Shown here piece after piece: positions 52,175 through 63,946 of a stretch of 64,000 nucleotides of DNA. Below the pieces are notes generated by a model that made no database searches, was not told where the DNA came from, and worked only from the letters and a program-made list of their open reading frames with translations. The position numbers were made by a program, and so were the translations under genes. Every line of letters starts with the position of its first letter. The stretch's first letter is position 1. The DNA is from CAYYFX01 sp964571855 (GTDB lineage: Bacteria > ARS69). The stretch covers positions 594,278 through 658,277 of the forward strand of contig CAZNDO010000002.1 in the NCBI GenBank assembly GCA_964571855.1. The letters run 5' to 3'.

Positions 52175-52684
52175 ATGGTACCGGTGCAGGCGTTCCTGCT
52201 CGGCTTCGCCACCTGGATCCTGCTCGTGTGGCCGTTCCCGCTCGGCGGGACGCCGGGCCGCATGCCGGACGTGATCGCGGGAGGCGTCGTGGCGCTGCTG
52301 GCCGCGTGGGTGATGCGGGACCCGGATCCCGAGCGCCTCGAAGCCCGCTTCCATCCCCGGCGGCTCGTCTGGGGCGTCGCGTACGCCTTCGTCCTCGCCT
52401 GGGAGGTGCTGCGCGCCAACCTGGACGTGGCCTACCGCGTGCTCCACCCGGACCTGCCCATCCGCCCCGGCATCGTGCGCGTGCGCACGTCCCTGCGCAC
52501 GGACACGGCCCGCACGGCGCTCGCGAACTCCATCACGCTGACCCCCGGCACCCTGACCGTGGACCTCGCGCCGGACGGCACGATGTTCGTCCACTGGATC
52601 GACGTCGCCGCGCGCGACCCCGCGGAGGCAACGCACCGGATCGTGTCGCGCTTCGAGCGCATCCTGCGGAGGGTCTTCGAATGA
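52175..52684 (+). CDS. mrpE: Mrp antiporter subunit E
   Basis: This 169-residue membrane protein matches MnhE: two TM helices (LLGFATWILLVWPFPLG and VIAGGVVALLAAWV) and the characteristic ARTALANSITLTPGTLTVDL soluble part. ATG at 52,175, 10 nt after mrpD, with a GGAG site. It overlaps mrpF by 4 nt. Confidence 0.92.
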   Translation: MVPVQAFLLGFATWILLVWPFPLGGTPGRMPDVIAGGVVALLAAWVMRDPDPERLEARFHPRRLVWGVAYAFVLAWEVLRANLDVAYRVLHPDLPIRPGIVRVRTSLRTDTARTALANSITLTPGTLTVDLAPDGTMFVHWIDVAARDPAEATHRIVSRFERILRRVFE

Positions 52685-52950
52685 ACGGACCGTTCCTCAC
52701 CGTGCTCCTCGCCGCGCTCGTGGCCTGCTGCGCGATGTGCATCGCCCGCATCGGGCTGGGGCCGACGGCATCGGACCGGATGGTGGCCATCGACATCCTC
52801 GGGATCGTGTTCGTGGGCTTCGCGGCGCTGCTCTTCGCCGCCACCGGCCGCGAGTACCTCCTCTCCGTGGCCATCGCGTGGGCGGCCCTCTCCTTCATCG
52901 CGACGCTGGCCCTGGCGAAGCACCTCGAAGGGAGGGAGTTCGATGATTGA
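52681..52950 (+). CDS. mrpF: Mrp antiporter subunit F
   Basis: This 89-residue protein has three TM helices and the MnhF signature RIGLGPTASDRMVAIDILG. It overlaps mrpE (4 nt) and mrpG (8 nt). Confidence 0.92.
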   Translation: MNGPFLTVLLAALVACCAMCIARIGLGPTASDRMVAIDILGIVFVGFAALLFAATGREYLLSVAIAWAALSFIATLALAKHLEGREFDD

Positions 52951-53293
52951 CGCGGTGGGCATCGCGCTGGTCACGCTCGGCGTGGCGTTCGACGTCGCCG
53001 GCTGCATCGGCCTCCTGCGCCTCCCGGACGTGTACAACCGGCTGCAGGCCGCCACGAAGTGCGTGACGCTGGGCACGTGCCTGGTGCTGCTGGGGGCGGC
53101 CTTCGTGGCCGACTCCGTGCCGGGCGCCGTGAAGGCGATGCTGTGCGCGGCGTTCGTGCTCGTCACGTCCCCCACCGCGGCCCACGCGCTGGCCCGCGGC
53201 TCCTACCGCGCGGGCATCCCCCTCTGGGAGGGCAGCCTGTGCGATGCCTGCCGCGAGGCCGACCCGCCGCCGGCCGGGGGAGGCGCGCCATGA
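52943..53293 (+). CDS. mrpG: Mrp antiporter subunit G
   Basis: This 116-residue protein has three TM helices and the MnhG signature LLRLPDVYNRLQAATKCVTLG. A short cysteine-containing tail (LCDACREAD) is unusual. It overlaps mrpF by 8 nt and the ferredoxin gene by ATGA. Confidence 0.9.
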   Translation: MIDAVGIALVTLGVAFDVAGCIGLLRLPDVYNRLQAATKCVTLGTCLVLLGAAFVADSVPGAVKAMLCAAFVLVTSPTAAHALARGSYRAGIPLWEGSLCDACREADPPPAGGGAP

Positions 53294-53901
53294 AGCTCCC
53301 CTGCCTGCTCCAGCCGCGCATCCTGCGGACCGCGCTCGGCGCCCTGTTCTCCCGCCCGTACACCACGCGCTTCCCGGCGGAGCCGTTCCAGCCGATCCCC
53401 GAGTTCCGCGGCCGCCCGCGCTTCGATCCGGCGTCGTGCGTGGGCTGCGGCGCGTGCGCCGAGGTCTGCCCGGCCGATTGCATCGACGTGATCGACGACG
53501 TCGCGGACGGCAAGGCCACGCGCCGGCTCGTCCACCACCTCGACGCCTGCATCTGGTGCGGCCAGTGCGAGCGGCACTGCACCACGGGCGCCGGCATCCG
53601 CATGACCGGCGAGTGGGACACGGTGGGGTTCGCCCCGGCGGACTTCGAGCACTCCGTGGAGAAGGAGCTCGTGACCTGCGACGTCTGCGGCGCCGTGGTG
53701 GCACCGCGGGATCATCTGCGCTGGATCGCGGAGCGGCTGGGGCCGCTGGCAAGTGCGAACCCCGCGCTGCTGCTCGCGGAGGCGGCCGCCCTCGGCATCG
53801 TGGGACCGCCGGTGCACGCGGACGGCGAGGCGCCGCAGCGCGGCGACCGGCTCTCCGTCGCGTGCGCGCGCTGCCGCCGCCGGACCGCGCGGGCGGCCTG
53901 A
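53290..53901 (+). CDS. NuoI/HycF-like 2x[4Fe-4S] ferredoxin subunit
   Basis: This 203-residue iron-sulfur protein has two classical 4Fe-4S motifs, CVGCGACAEVCPADC near 48-62 and CIWCGQCERHC near 82-92. Further cysteines lie in the tail (CDVCG and CARCRRR). It is the peripheral electron carrier that connects ferredoxin or the flavin module to the small subunit. It directly follows mrpG. The extra Cys pairs in the 200-residue form suggest a zinc or cluster site not seen in short NuoI. Confidence 0.9.
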   Translation: MKLPCLLQPRILRTALGALFSRPYTTRFPAEPFQPIPEFRGRPRFDPASCVGCGACAEVCPADCIDVIDDVADGKATRRLVHHLDACIWCGQCERHCTTGAGIRMTGEWDTVGFAPADFEHSVEKELVTCDVCGAVVAPRDHLRWIAERLGPLASANPALLLAEAAALGIVGPPVHADGEAPQRGDRLSVACARCRRRTARAA

Positions 53902-53909
53902 GGCGCGCC

Positions 53910-54398
53910 GTGCCGGACGACCCGGCGGTCGCGCTGGCCCCGCTGCTGCGCGGTCGCGTGTGCGTGCTCTGCGTGGGCAATCGCGACCGCGGCGACGACG
54001 GCGCGGGCCCGGCCCTGGCGGAGCGGCTCCTCGCCCGCGGCGCCACGCGCTGCTTCGACGGCGGCACCGCACCCGAGAACCGGCTGGAGGCCGTGGTCCG
54101 CGAGCGCCCGGACGTGGTGCTGCTGGTGGATGCGGCGGAGTACGGCGGCGCGCCCGGGGAGGTCCGGTTGGCCGACCCCGCGGACTGCGCCGGCGGGACG
54201 TCCACGCACGCGCCCTCGCTGGCGCTGGCCGCCGCCTACCTCCGGGCGCGCTGCGGCGCCGAGGTGCGGTTGCTGGCGATCCAGGCGGGAACGGTGGCGC
54301 CCGGGCGCACGCTCTCCGGGCCGGTGCGGGCCGCGGTCGATGCCTGGGCCGACCGGCTGGCGGCCGCTGGCGAGGACGCGGGCGCCGCACTACCCTGA
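53910..54398 (+). CDS. Hydrogenase maturation protease, HycI type
   Basis: This 162-residue endopeptidase removes the C-terminal extension of the hydrogenase large subunit after nickel insertion. VCVLCVGNRDRGDDGAGPAL (about 16-34) holds the conserved GN..RGDDG nickel-sensing acidic residues; VLLVDAAEYGGAPGEV and STHAPSL give the other signatures. GTG at 53,910 follows the ferredoxin stop by 8 nt. Its presence at the operon end confirms that the complex is a hydrogenase and not complex I. HypA-F accessory genes are not in the window. Confidence 0.9.
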   Translation: MPDDPAVALAPLLRGRVCVLCVGNRDRGDDGAGPALAERLLARGATRCFDGGTAPENRLEAVVRERPDVVLLVDAAEYGGAPGEVRLADPADCAGGTSTHAPSLALAAAYLRARCGAEVRLLAIQAGTVAPGRTLSGPVRAAVDAWADRLAAAGEDAGAALP

Positions 54399-54402
54399 GG
54401 CC

Positions 54403-55176
54403 ATGCGCGTCGTCACCACCACGTGCTCCAACACCGAGATCGTGTGCGCGCTCGGCTGCGCGGACCGGCTCGTGGGCGTGGACGAGCACTCGGACTGGCC
54501 TCCCGCGGTCGTGCAACGGCTGCCCCGCGTGGGCAAGGACCTGGAGATCGATCCGGCGAAGGTCCGCGCGCTCGCCCCCGATCTCGTCATCGCCAGCCTC
54601 ACCGTGCCCGGCCACGAGCGCGTGGTCGCTCGCCTGCGGGACGCCGGGCTGCCGGTGATCGCGCCCGAGCCGGTCTCGCTCGCCGACGTGGCGCGGGACA
54701 TCCGGGACATCGCGGACGCGCTCGGGGAGCACGCGCACGGCCTCGCGCTCGCCGCGCGCTTCGAGGCGGCGCTGGAGCCGCGGCCGGCGCCCCCGCGGCG
54801 CCCGCGGATCCTGGTGGAGTGGTGGCCGAAGCCGGTCATCGTTCCCGGGCGCCGGAGCTGGGTCACCGAGCTCGTCCACCTCGCGGGCGGCGAGAACCCC
54901 TTCGGGGCGGACGACGTGAAGAGCCGCCCGCTCGAGACCGCGGAGATCGTGGCCGCGGACCCGGACGCCTTCGTGATGTCGTGGTGCGGCATCGAGCCCG
55001 CGAAGTACCGCGCGGAGGTCGTGCGCACGCGCCCCGGCTGCACGGGGTTGCGCGCGGTGCGCGCCGACCGCATCTTCGCGGTGCCGGAGGCGCACCTCGG
55101 CCGTCCCGGCCCGCGTCTGGTGGACGGGCTCGAGGACCTCGCGCACGTCGTGCAGGCGGTGGCCGGGGTCCGGTGA
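54403..55176 (+). CDS. Cobalamin-binding BtuF-like protein without signal peptide
   Basis: This 257-residue protein has the helical-backbone periplasmic-binding fold of BtuF/FhuD type: SNTEIVCALGCADRLVGVDEHSDWP, LAPDLVIASLTVPGHE and VTELVHLAGGENPFGADD. In Gram-negatives this family binds cobalamin or iron-siderophore outside the membrane. This protein has no signal peptide or lipobox (it starts MRVVTTTCSNTEI), so it would be cytoplasmic. It lies 100 nt before the B12-dependent mutase genes and 4 nt after the maturation-protease gene. No permease or ATPase gene is near. Cobalamin handling is the best inference. Confidence 0.8.
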   Translation: MRVVTTTCSNTEIVCALGCADRLVGVDEHSDWPPAVVQRLPRVGKDLEIDPAKVRALAPDLVIASLTVPGHERVVARLRDAGLPVIAPEPVSLADVARDIRDIADALGEHAHGLALAARFEAALEPRPAPPRRPRILVEWWPKPVIVPGRRSWVTELVHLAGGENPFGADDVKSRPLETAEIVAADPDAFVMSWCGIEPAKYRAEVVRTRPGCTGLRAVRADRIFAVPEAHLGRPGPRLVDGLEDLAHVVQAVAGVR

Positions 55177-55275
55177 CGGCGGCCGGGAAGGGTGCCCGGG
55201 TCCCGCCGCGTCGGGTACAATCCCGGAGCGTGTGACCGGCCTCCGGACGGATCGGTCACCCCCGCGGGAGGCTCC

Positions 55276-58200
55276 GTGACGACCCCGATCGCCCCGTACA
55301 AGCCGAAGCACCCCGTCCGCCTGGTGACGGCGGCGTCGCTCTTCGACGGGCACGACGCGGCCATCAACATCATGCGCCGCATCCTGCAGGCATCCGGCGC
55401 CGAGGTCATCCACCTCGGGCACAACCGCTCCGTCGCCGAGATCGCCGAGTGCGCCATCCAGGAGGACGCGCAGGGCATCGCGATCACGTCGTACCAGGGC
55501 GGGCACCTGGAGTTCTTCAAGTACCTCGTGGACATGCTGCGGGAGCGCGGCGCCGACATCAAGGTGTTCGGCGGCGGCGGCGGGACCATCCTCCCCGACG
55601 AGATCGCGGAGCTGCACGCCTACGGCGTGGCGCGCATCTACTCCCCGGACGACGGGCGCTCCATGGGCCTGCAGGGGATGATCAACGACCTCCTGGAGAA
55701 GTGCGACTTCCCCACGGTCACGCCGCCGCTCGACGGCGCGGTGGACCGGCTGGATCCGGCGAAGCCCGGGTCGATCGCGCGGCTCATCACGCTGGCGGAG
55801 AACCACCCCGGGATCGCGGACGCGCTGGAGGGGAAGCTGGCGCCGAAGCTCGGCGCCCGGCGCGTCCCCGTGCTCGGCATCACGGGCACCGGCGGCGCCG
55901 GGAAGTCCTCGCTGGTGGACGAGCTGGTGCGCCGCTTCCTCGCGGACTTCGCGGACAAGCGCGTGGGCGTCATCTCCGTGGATCCGTCGAAGCGGCGCTC
56001 CGGGGGCGCGCTGCTCGGGGACCGGATCCGGATGAACTCCATCCACGACCCGCGCGTGTACATGCGCTCGCTGGCCACGCGGCAGGCGAACCTGGCGCTG
56101 TCCCGGCACGTGCGGGAGGCCGTGGACATCGTGAAGGCGGCCGGCTTCGACCTCGTGATCGTGGAGACCTCCGGCATCGGGCAGTCGGACACGGAGATCG
56201 TGGAGCACGCGGACCTCTCCCTGTACGTGATGACCGCGGAGTACGGGGCCGCCACGCAGCTCGAGAAGATCGACATGCTGGACTTCGCGGACGCGGTGGC
56301 CATCAACAAGTTCGACAAGCGCGGCTCGCTGGACGCGCTGCGCGACGTGCGCAAGCAGTTCCGCCGCTCGCGCACGCGGTTCGATGCGCCCGACGACGCG
56401 CTGCCGGTGTTCGGCACCATCGCGTCGCAGTTCAACGATCCCGGCACGAACCGGCTGTACCGGCACCTCGTGGACGCCCTCGCGGAGCGGACCGGCGTGC
56501 CGTTCCGCTCGCACTACGAGCCGCCGCGGACGTCCCAGCACGGGTCGCTCATCCCGCCGGACCGCGTCCGGTACCTCGCGGAGATCGCCGACACGGCGGA
56601 CCGCTACGGCAAGTGGGTGGACGGGCAGGTGGCGCTGGCCCGGCGGCTGGGCCAGGTGCGCGGCGCGGCGGAGGCACTGGCGGCCCGGGCCGCGGCGCCC
56701 GTCGTGGACGTGAGCACGTCCGGGGACACGGTGACCGCCGTGCAGCGCGAGGGCGGCGGCGACACGGAGCTCGCCGCGCTGCACGCGCTGGCCGCGGAGC
56801 TGGAGGCGCAGCTCGCGCCGGAGTGCCGCGCCGCGCTGGAGGCCTGGCCGGAGACCCGCCGCCGCTACGCCGCGGACAAGTACCGCTTCCAGGTGCGGGA
56901 CCGCGTGGTGGAGCAGGACCTGAAGGTGCGAACCCTCTCCGGGCTGGACGTGCCGAAGGTGGCGCTCCCCCGCTCCGAGGACCCCGGCGAGATCCTCCGC
57001 TTCGTGCTGGAGGAGAACGTGCCCGGCTTCTTCCCGTACGCCGGCGGCGTGTTCCCGCTGAAGCGCACGGAGGAGGATCCCACCCGCATGTTCGCGGGCG
57101 AGGGCGGGCCGGAGCGCACGAACAAGCGGTTCCACTACGTGTCGCACGGGATGGACGCCAAGCGGCTGTCCACCGCGTTCGACTCGGTCACGCTGTACGG
57201 CGAGGACCCGGACCGCCGCCCGGACATCTACGGGAAGATCGGCAACTCCGGCGTCTCGGTGGCCACGGTGGACGACGCGAAGCGCCTGTACTCGGGCTTC
57301 GACCTGGCCGACCCGCGCACATCCGTGTCCATGACGATCAACGGCCCCGCGCCCATGGTGCTCGGCTTCTTCCTGAACGCGGCCGTGGACCAGGGCTGCG
57401 AGAAGTGGCTCCGCGCGCAGGGGCGCGCGGCGGAGGCCGAGGCGAAGGCGGCGGAGATCTACCGCGGGCTCGGCGTGCCCCGGCCCGCCTACCGCGGGAC
57501 CCTCCCGGAGGGGAACGACGGGCTGGGCCTCCTGCTGCTCGGCGTCTCCGGCGACCAGGTGCTGCCCGCGGACGAGTACGCGCGCATCCGCAAGGACGTG
57601 CTGTCCCGTGTCCGCGGCACCGTGCAGGCGGACATCCTGAAGGAGGACCAGGCGCAGAACACCTGCATCTTCTCCACGGAGTTCGCGCTGCGCCTCATGG
57701 GCGACGTGCAAGCCTCGTTCGTGGCGAACGGCGTGCGCAACTTCTACTCCGTGTCCATCTCCGGCTACCACATCGCGGAGGCCGGCGCGAACCCGATCAC
57801 GCAGCTCGCGTTCACGCTGGCGAACGGCTTCACCTACGTGGAGTACTACCTCGCCCGCGGGATGCGGATCGACGACTTCGCGCCGAACCTGTCCTTCTTC
57901 TTCTCGAACGGGACGGACGCGGAGTACGCGGTGATCGGCCGGGTGGCGCGGCGCATCTGGGCGAAGGCCATGAAGCTGCGGTACGGGGCGAACGAGCGGT
58001 CGCAGAAGCTGAAGTACCACATCCAGACGTCCGGCCGCAGCCTGCACGCGCAGGAGATCTCGTTCAACGACATCCGCACCACGCTGCAGGCCCTGTACGC
58101 GATCAACGACAACTGCAACTCGCTGCACACGAACGCGTACGACGAGGCCATCACCACGCCCACCGAGGAGAGCGTGCGCCGCGCGGTGGCCATCCAGCTC

Positions 58201-58713
58201 ATCATCAACAAGGAGCTGGGGCTGGCCCGGAACGAGAACCCGCTGCAGGGGGCGTACGTGATCGACGCGCTCACGGATCTCGTGGAGCACGCGGTGCTGG
58301 CGGAGTTCCGAAGCCTGTCCGAGCGCGGCGGCGTGCTGGGCGCCATGGAGCGCATGTACCAGCGCTCCAAGATCCAGGAGGAGTCCCTCCTGTACGAATC
58401 CCGCAAGCACACCGGGGAGCTGCCGCTCGTGGGCGTGAACACGTTCCTGGACCCGCAGGGCTCCCCCACCGTGCTGCCGCGCGAGGTGATCCGCTCCACG
58501 CCCGGGGAGAAGGAGGACGCCATCGCGGCGATCGAGGCGTTCCGCGCGCGCAACGCGGCCCGCTCCGGCGAGGCGCTGAAGACGCTGCAGCGCACCGCCG
58601 TGGAGGACGGCAACACCTTCGACTCCCTGCTGGAGGCCACCAAGGTGTGCACGCTGGGCCAGCTCTCGCGCGCGCTGTACGAGGTCGGCGGGCAGTACCG
58701 CCGGAACATGTGA
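55276..58713 (+). CDS. icmF: Fused isobutyryl-CoA mutase IcmF
   Basis: This 1145-residue B12-dependent mutase interconverts isobutyryl-CoA and n-butyryl-CoA. The N-terminal cobalamin domain has FDGHDAAIN with the lower-ligand His26. A MeaI-type G-protein chaperone follows, with P-loop GTGGAGKSS at 204-212. The C-terminal mutase domain has FFPYAGGVFPLKRT, where methylmalonyl-CoA mutase has a Tyr, and AQNTCIF, where it has VRNTYI; the Gln in place of Arg is diagnostic of IcmF. GTG at 55,276 follows GGGAGG. A distinct MutAB pair is downstream. Confidence 0.94.
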   Translation: MTTPIAPYKPKHPVRLVTAASLFDGHDAAINIMRRILQASGAEVIHLGHNRSVAEIAECAIQEDAQGIAITSYQGGHLEFFKYLVDMLRERGADIKVFGGGGGTILPDEIAELHAYGVARIYSPDDGRSMGLQGMINDLLEKCDFPTVTPPLDGAVDRLDPAKPGSIARLITLAENHPGIADALEGKLAPKLGARRVPVLGITGTGGAGKSSLVDELVRRFLADFADKRVGVISVDPSKRRSGGALLGDRIRMNSIHDPRVYMRSLATRQANLALSRHVREAVDIVKAAGFDLVIVETSGIGQSDTEIVEHADLSLYVMTAEYGAATQLEKIDMLDFADAVAINKFDKRGSLDALRDVRKQFRRSRTRFDAPDDALPVFGTIASQFNDPGTNRLYRHLVDALAERTGVPFRSHYEPPRTSQHGSLIPPDRVRYLAEIADTADRYGKWVDGQVALARRLGQVRGAAEALAARAAAPVVDVSTSGDTVTAVQREGGGDTELAALHALAAELEAQLAPECRAALEAWPETRRRYAADKYRFQVRDRVVEQDLKVRTLSGLDVPKVALPRSEDPGEILRFVLEENVPGFFPYAGGVFPLKRTEEDPTRMFAGEGGPERTNKRFHYVSHGMDAKRLSTAFDSVTLYGEDPDRRPDIYGKIGNSGVSVATVDDAKRLYSGFDLADPRTSVSMTINGPAPMVLGFFLNAAVDQGCEKWLRAQGRAAEAEAKAAEIYRGLGVPRPAYRGTLPEGNDGLGLLLLGVSGDQVLPADEYARIRKDVLSRVRGTVQADILKEDQAQNTCIFSTEFALRLMGDVQASFVANGVRNFYSVSISGYHIAEAGANPITQLAFTLANGFTYVEYYLARGMRIDDFAPNLSFFFSNGTDAEYAVIGRVARRIWAKAMKLRYGANERSQKLKYHIQTSGRSLHAQEISFNDIRTTLQALYAINDNCNSLHTNAYDEAITTPTEESVRRAVAIQLIINKELGLARNENPLQGAYVIDALTDLVEHAVLAEFRSLSERGGVLGAMERMYQRSKIQEESLLYESRKHTGELPLVGVNTFLDPQGSPTVLPREVIRSTPGEKEDAIAAIEAFRARNAARSGEALKTLQRTAVEDGNTFDSLLEATKVCTLGQLSRALYEVGGQYRRNM

Positions 58714-58723
58714 GGGGACGCCC

Positions 58724-59910
58724 GTGACATCGCGCGAGGAGTGGCTGGCGCGGGTGGCCGCGGAGGCGGAAGGCCGCCCCGTGGAGGACATCCTGTCGTC
58801 GCCGCTCCCGGAGGGCTTCCGCCTCCCCGTTCTGCCCGAGCCCGGCGCCGAGGATCCCTCCCTGCCCGGCGAGTGGCCCTACGCGCGCGGCGGCCGGCCG
58901 GACCGCCCCGTGCGGAACATGCCGCGCGTGGACCTCACGGATCCCGCCCGCTTCCGCGACGCGGTGCGCCAGGACCTGCGCGGCGGCGCGGACGCCTTGT
59001 GGTTCGTGGGCGACGCGGCGCGCACGGAGCCGCTGGATGTCGTCTCCGCGCTGGCGCAGGTCCCGGCGGAGGACCTCCTCGTGGGCGTGGAAACGGGGCC
59101 GTCCTCGGCCGCCATCGCGCGCGCCGTGGAGAAGGACCGCCCCGGCACGCGGGCGCTCGTGTTCACGGACCCGTGCGCGGACGGCGTGCCGGCGGACCTC
59201 CCCTTCGCGGTGAACGCGCGGGCATGGCACGGGGCCGGCGCGCACGCGGTGCTGGAGCTGGCGTACGCCGCGGCGTCCGGCGTGCACGCGCTGCGCCTCC
59301 TGGAGAAGCACGGCGTGGACCCCGCGTCCGGCGCGGACCGGTTGGGGTTCTCCGTGTCCGTGGGCCGCGACGTCTTCGTGGAGATCGCGAAGCTGCGCGC
59401 GCTGCGCGTGGTCTGGGCGAAGGTCACGGCGGCCGCCGGCGTCGACGCGCCGCCGCCGTTCGTGCACGCCGCCACGTCCGTGCGCCGCCTGCCGCGTCGC
59501 GGCGCGTGGAACAACCTGCTGCGCGGCACGACGCACGCGTTCGCCGCGCTCTGCGGCGGCGCCGACGCGGTGACCGTGGCCCCGTTCGACGCCGCGGCCG
59601 GCGCTCCGTCCCGCGCCGCGCGGCGCACCGCGCGCAACACCGTGACCATCCTGCGCGACGAGTGCGCGCTGGACGTCGTGGCGGATCCCGGCGCGGGCGC
59701 CCCGGTGGTGGAGTGGCTCACGGACCGCCTCGCGCGCGCGGCCTGGGAGCGCTTCCGCGCCATCGAGGCGCGCGGCGGCATGGTGGCGTGCCTCCTCTCC
59801 GGGGAGATCCGCCGCGAGCTGGAGGCCGCGGCGGCGCTGCGAGCCGCCGAGCCGGTCCTCGGCGTGACCGAGGCCGTGGACCCGGACGAGGCCGCGGAGG
59901 CGGCGCCGCG

Positions 59911-59914
<4 letters not shown>
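58724..59914 (+). CDS. mutA: Methylmalonyl-CoA mutase small subunit, shortened
   Basis: This 396-residue subunit partners MutB. The barrel-like segment is visible (ARAWHGAGAHAVLELAYAAASGVHALRLLEKHG, FSVSVGRDVFVEIAKLRALRVVW). It ends near residue 396 without a C-terminal cobalamin-like domain, so it is much shorter than the roughly 600-residue family norm; no stop or frameshift artefact is visible. GTG at 58,724 lies 10 nt after icmF. It overlaps mutB by ATGA. Confidence 0.87.
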
Positions 59915-62069
<2,155 letters not shown>

Positions 62070-62073
<4 letters not shown>

Positions 62074-63068
62074 CGTCCTCGCCGGACGCGCTCGCGCGGG
62101 GGCTCCTCGGCGGGGACCGCGGCGCGCTGGCCCGCGCGATCACGCTCGTGGAGAGCCGCCGCCCGGACGACGTGCGCACGGCGTCGGACCTGCTGGCGCG
62201 CATCCTCCCTGCCACGGGTCGCGCGCGCCGCATCGGCGTGACCGGCCCGCCCGGCGTGGGCAAGAGCACGTTCATCGACGCGTTCGGCACGCTCCTGCTC
62301 GCCCGCGGGCACCGCGTGGCCGTGCTCGCGGTGGACCCGTCCAGCGCCGTGTCCGGCGGCAGCCTCCTCGGCGACAAGACCCGGATGCCGAACCTCGCGG
62401 CCGACGAGCGCGCGTTCATCCGCCCCTCCCCGAACGCGGCCGGCTCCGGCGGCGTGGCGCAGCGCACGCGGGAGGCGCTCCTCGTGTGCGAGGCGGCGGG
62501 CTTCGACGTGGTGCTCGTGGAGACGGTCGGCGTGGGGCAGGCGGAGATCGAGGTGCGGGATCTCGTGGACCTGTTCCTGCTCCTCGCGCAGGCGGGCGCC
62601 GGCGACGAGCTGCAGGGCATGAAGCGCGGGATCCTCGAGATGGCGGACATCGTGGCCGTCACGAAGGCGGACGGCGACGGCGTGGCGCGCGCGCGGGAGA
62701 CCGCGGCCGAGTTCACGGCGGCGATGCGCATCGCGGCGCGCCCGGAGCGCCGGCCGGAAGTCCTGCTGATCAGCGCGCGCGCCGGGACCGGCCTCGAGGA
62801 GCTGTGGGTCGCGATGGAGAAGCGCCGCGCGGACGACGCGACGTCCGGCCGGCTGGAGCGGCGGCGCGCGGAACAGCGCGTGGCGTGGCTGTGGCGGCGC
62901 GTGGAGGACGCGCTGCGCGGGGACTTCCGCGCGCACCCCGCGGTGCGGGCCGCGATCGCGGACACGGAGGATGCGGTGCGCCGCGGCGCCATCACCCCCG
63001 AGCAGGGCGCGGCGCGGCTCCTGGACGCATGGACGTCGCCGCCGCGATCGGGACCCGCCGGGGAGTGA
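62070..63068 (+). CDS. meaB: MeaB GTPase, mutase-protecting G protein
   Basis: This 332-residue SIMIBI GTPase gates cofactor loading and protects methylmalonyl-CoA mutase. It has P-loop GPPGVGKSTF, the switch/base motif VDPSSAVSGGSLLGDKTRM, and DIVAVTKADGDG. GTG at 62,070 overlaps mutB by GTGA. IcmF carries its own G domain, so MeaB serves MutAB. Confidence 0.96.
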
Positions 63069-63946
63069 GCCCCCGTCCCGGGTTCGTCACGCGCTTCGCC
63101 CCCGCGCCCACGGGCTGGCTGCACCTCGGGCACGTGGCGAACGCGCTGTACGTGTGGGGCCTCGCGCGCCGCCACGGCGGCCGGGTGCTCCTGCGCATCG
63201 AGGACCACGACCGCGCCCGCTGCCGCGCGGAGTACGACGCCGCGCTGCTCGAGGACCTGGACTGGCTCGGCTTCGTGCCGGACGGCAAGGTGGCACGCCA
63301 GAGCGGCCGTGATGCGCACTACGCCGAAGCGCTCGCCCGGCTCGATGCCGCGGGCCTCGTCTACGTGTGCGACTGCACCCGCGCCCGCGTCCGCGCGGAG
63401 TCCGCCGCGCCGGACGGCGAGGAGGCACGCTACCCCGGCACGTGCCGGTCCCGCGCGCTCCCCCCGGACGCGTCGGCGATGCGCCGCATCCGACTGCCGG
63501 ACGGCGACGAGCGCTTCACCGACCTCGCCCTCGGGCCGCAGGTCCAGACCCCGGCCGCGCAGTGCGGCGACCTGCTCGCCCGCGATCGCGCGGGCAACTG
63601 GACGTACCAGTTCGCGGTGGTCGTCGACGACCTCGAGCAAGGCGTGGACGTCGTGATCCGCGGCGAGGACCTCTTCCCCTCGACGGGCCGCCAGATCCTC
63701 CTCTCCCGCCTCCTCGGCCGCCCCGAGCCACCGCACTTCTTCCACCACCCGCTGATCTTCCGCCCGGACGGCACCAAGCTGTCGAAGGCCCTGGGCGACA
63801 CGGGCGTGCGCGAACTCCGTCACGCGGGGATCACCGCCGCCCGCGTCCGCGGCCTAGCCGCCGCCGCGGCGGGCCTGCTCGCGGAGCCGCGCGACGTCGC
63901 GGGCCCGGACGACTGGGCAGAGATGATGCCACGCCAGCTGAAGTAG
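63065..63946 (+). CDS. gluQ: Glutamyl-Q tRNA(Asp) synthetase
   Basis: This 293-residue GluRS paralogue lacks the anticodon-binding domain. It attaches glutamate to queuosine of tRNA-Asp. The HIGH-type motif is HLGH in PTGWLHLGHVANAL, the zinc site is CDC near 95 with YPGTC, and the KMSKS-type motif is KLSKA. I chose GTG at 63,065 because it overlaps the meaB stop as GTGA; an ATG at 63,029 would overlap by 40 nt. It probably rides on the mutase transcript without functional connection. Confidence 0.92.
   Translation: MSPRPGFVTRFAPAPTGWLHLGHVANALYVWGLARRHGGRVLLRIEDHDRARCRAEYDAALLEDLDWLGFVPDGKVARQSGRDAHYAEALARLDAAGLVYVCDCTRARVRAESAAPDGEEARYPGTCRSRALPPDASAMRRIRLPDGDERFTDLALGPQVQTPAAQCGDLLARDRAGNWTYQFAVVVDDLEQGVDVVIRGEDLFPSTGRQILLSRLLGRPEPPHFFHHPLIFRPDGTKLSKALGDTGVRELRHAGITAARVRGLAAAAAGLLAEPRDVAGPDDWAEMMPRQLK

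Noticed and set aside
53203..58791. 1862-codon minus-strand reading frame
   Set aside because: Antisense of the ferredoxin to icmF stretch; low-complexity composition, no domains.
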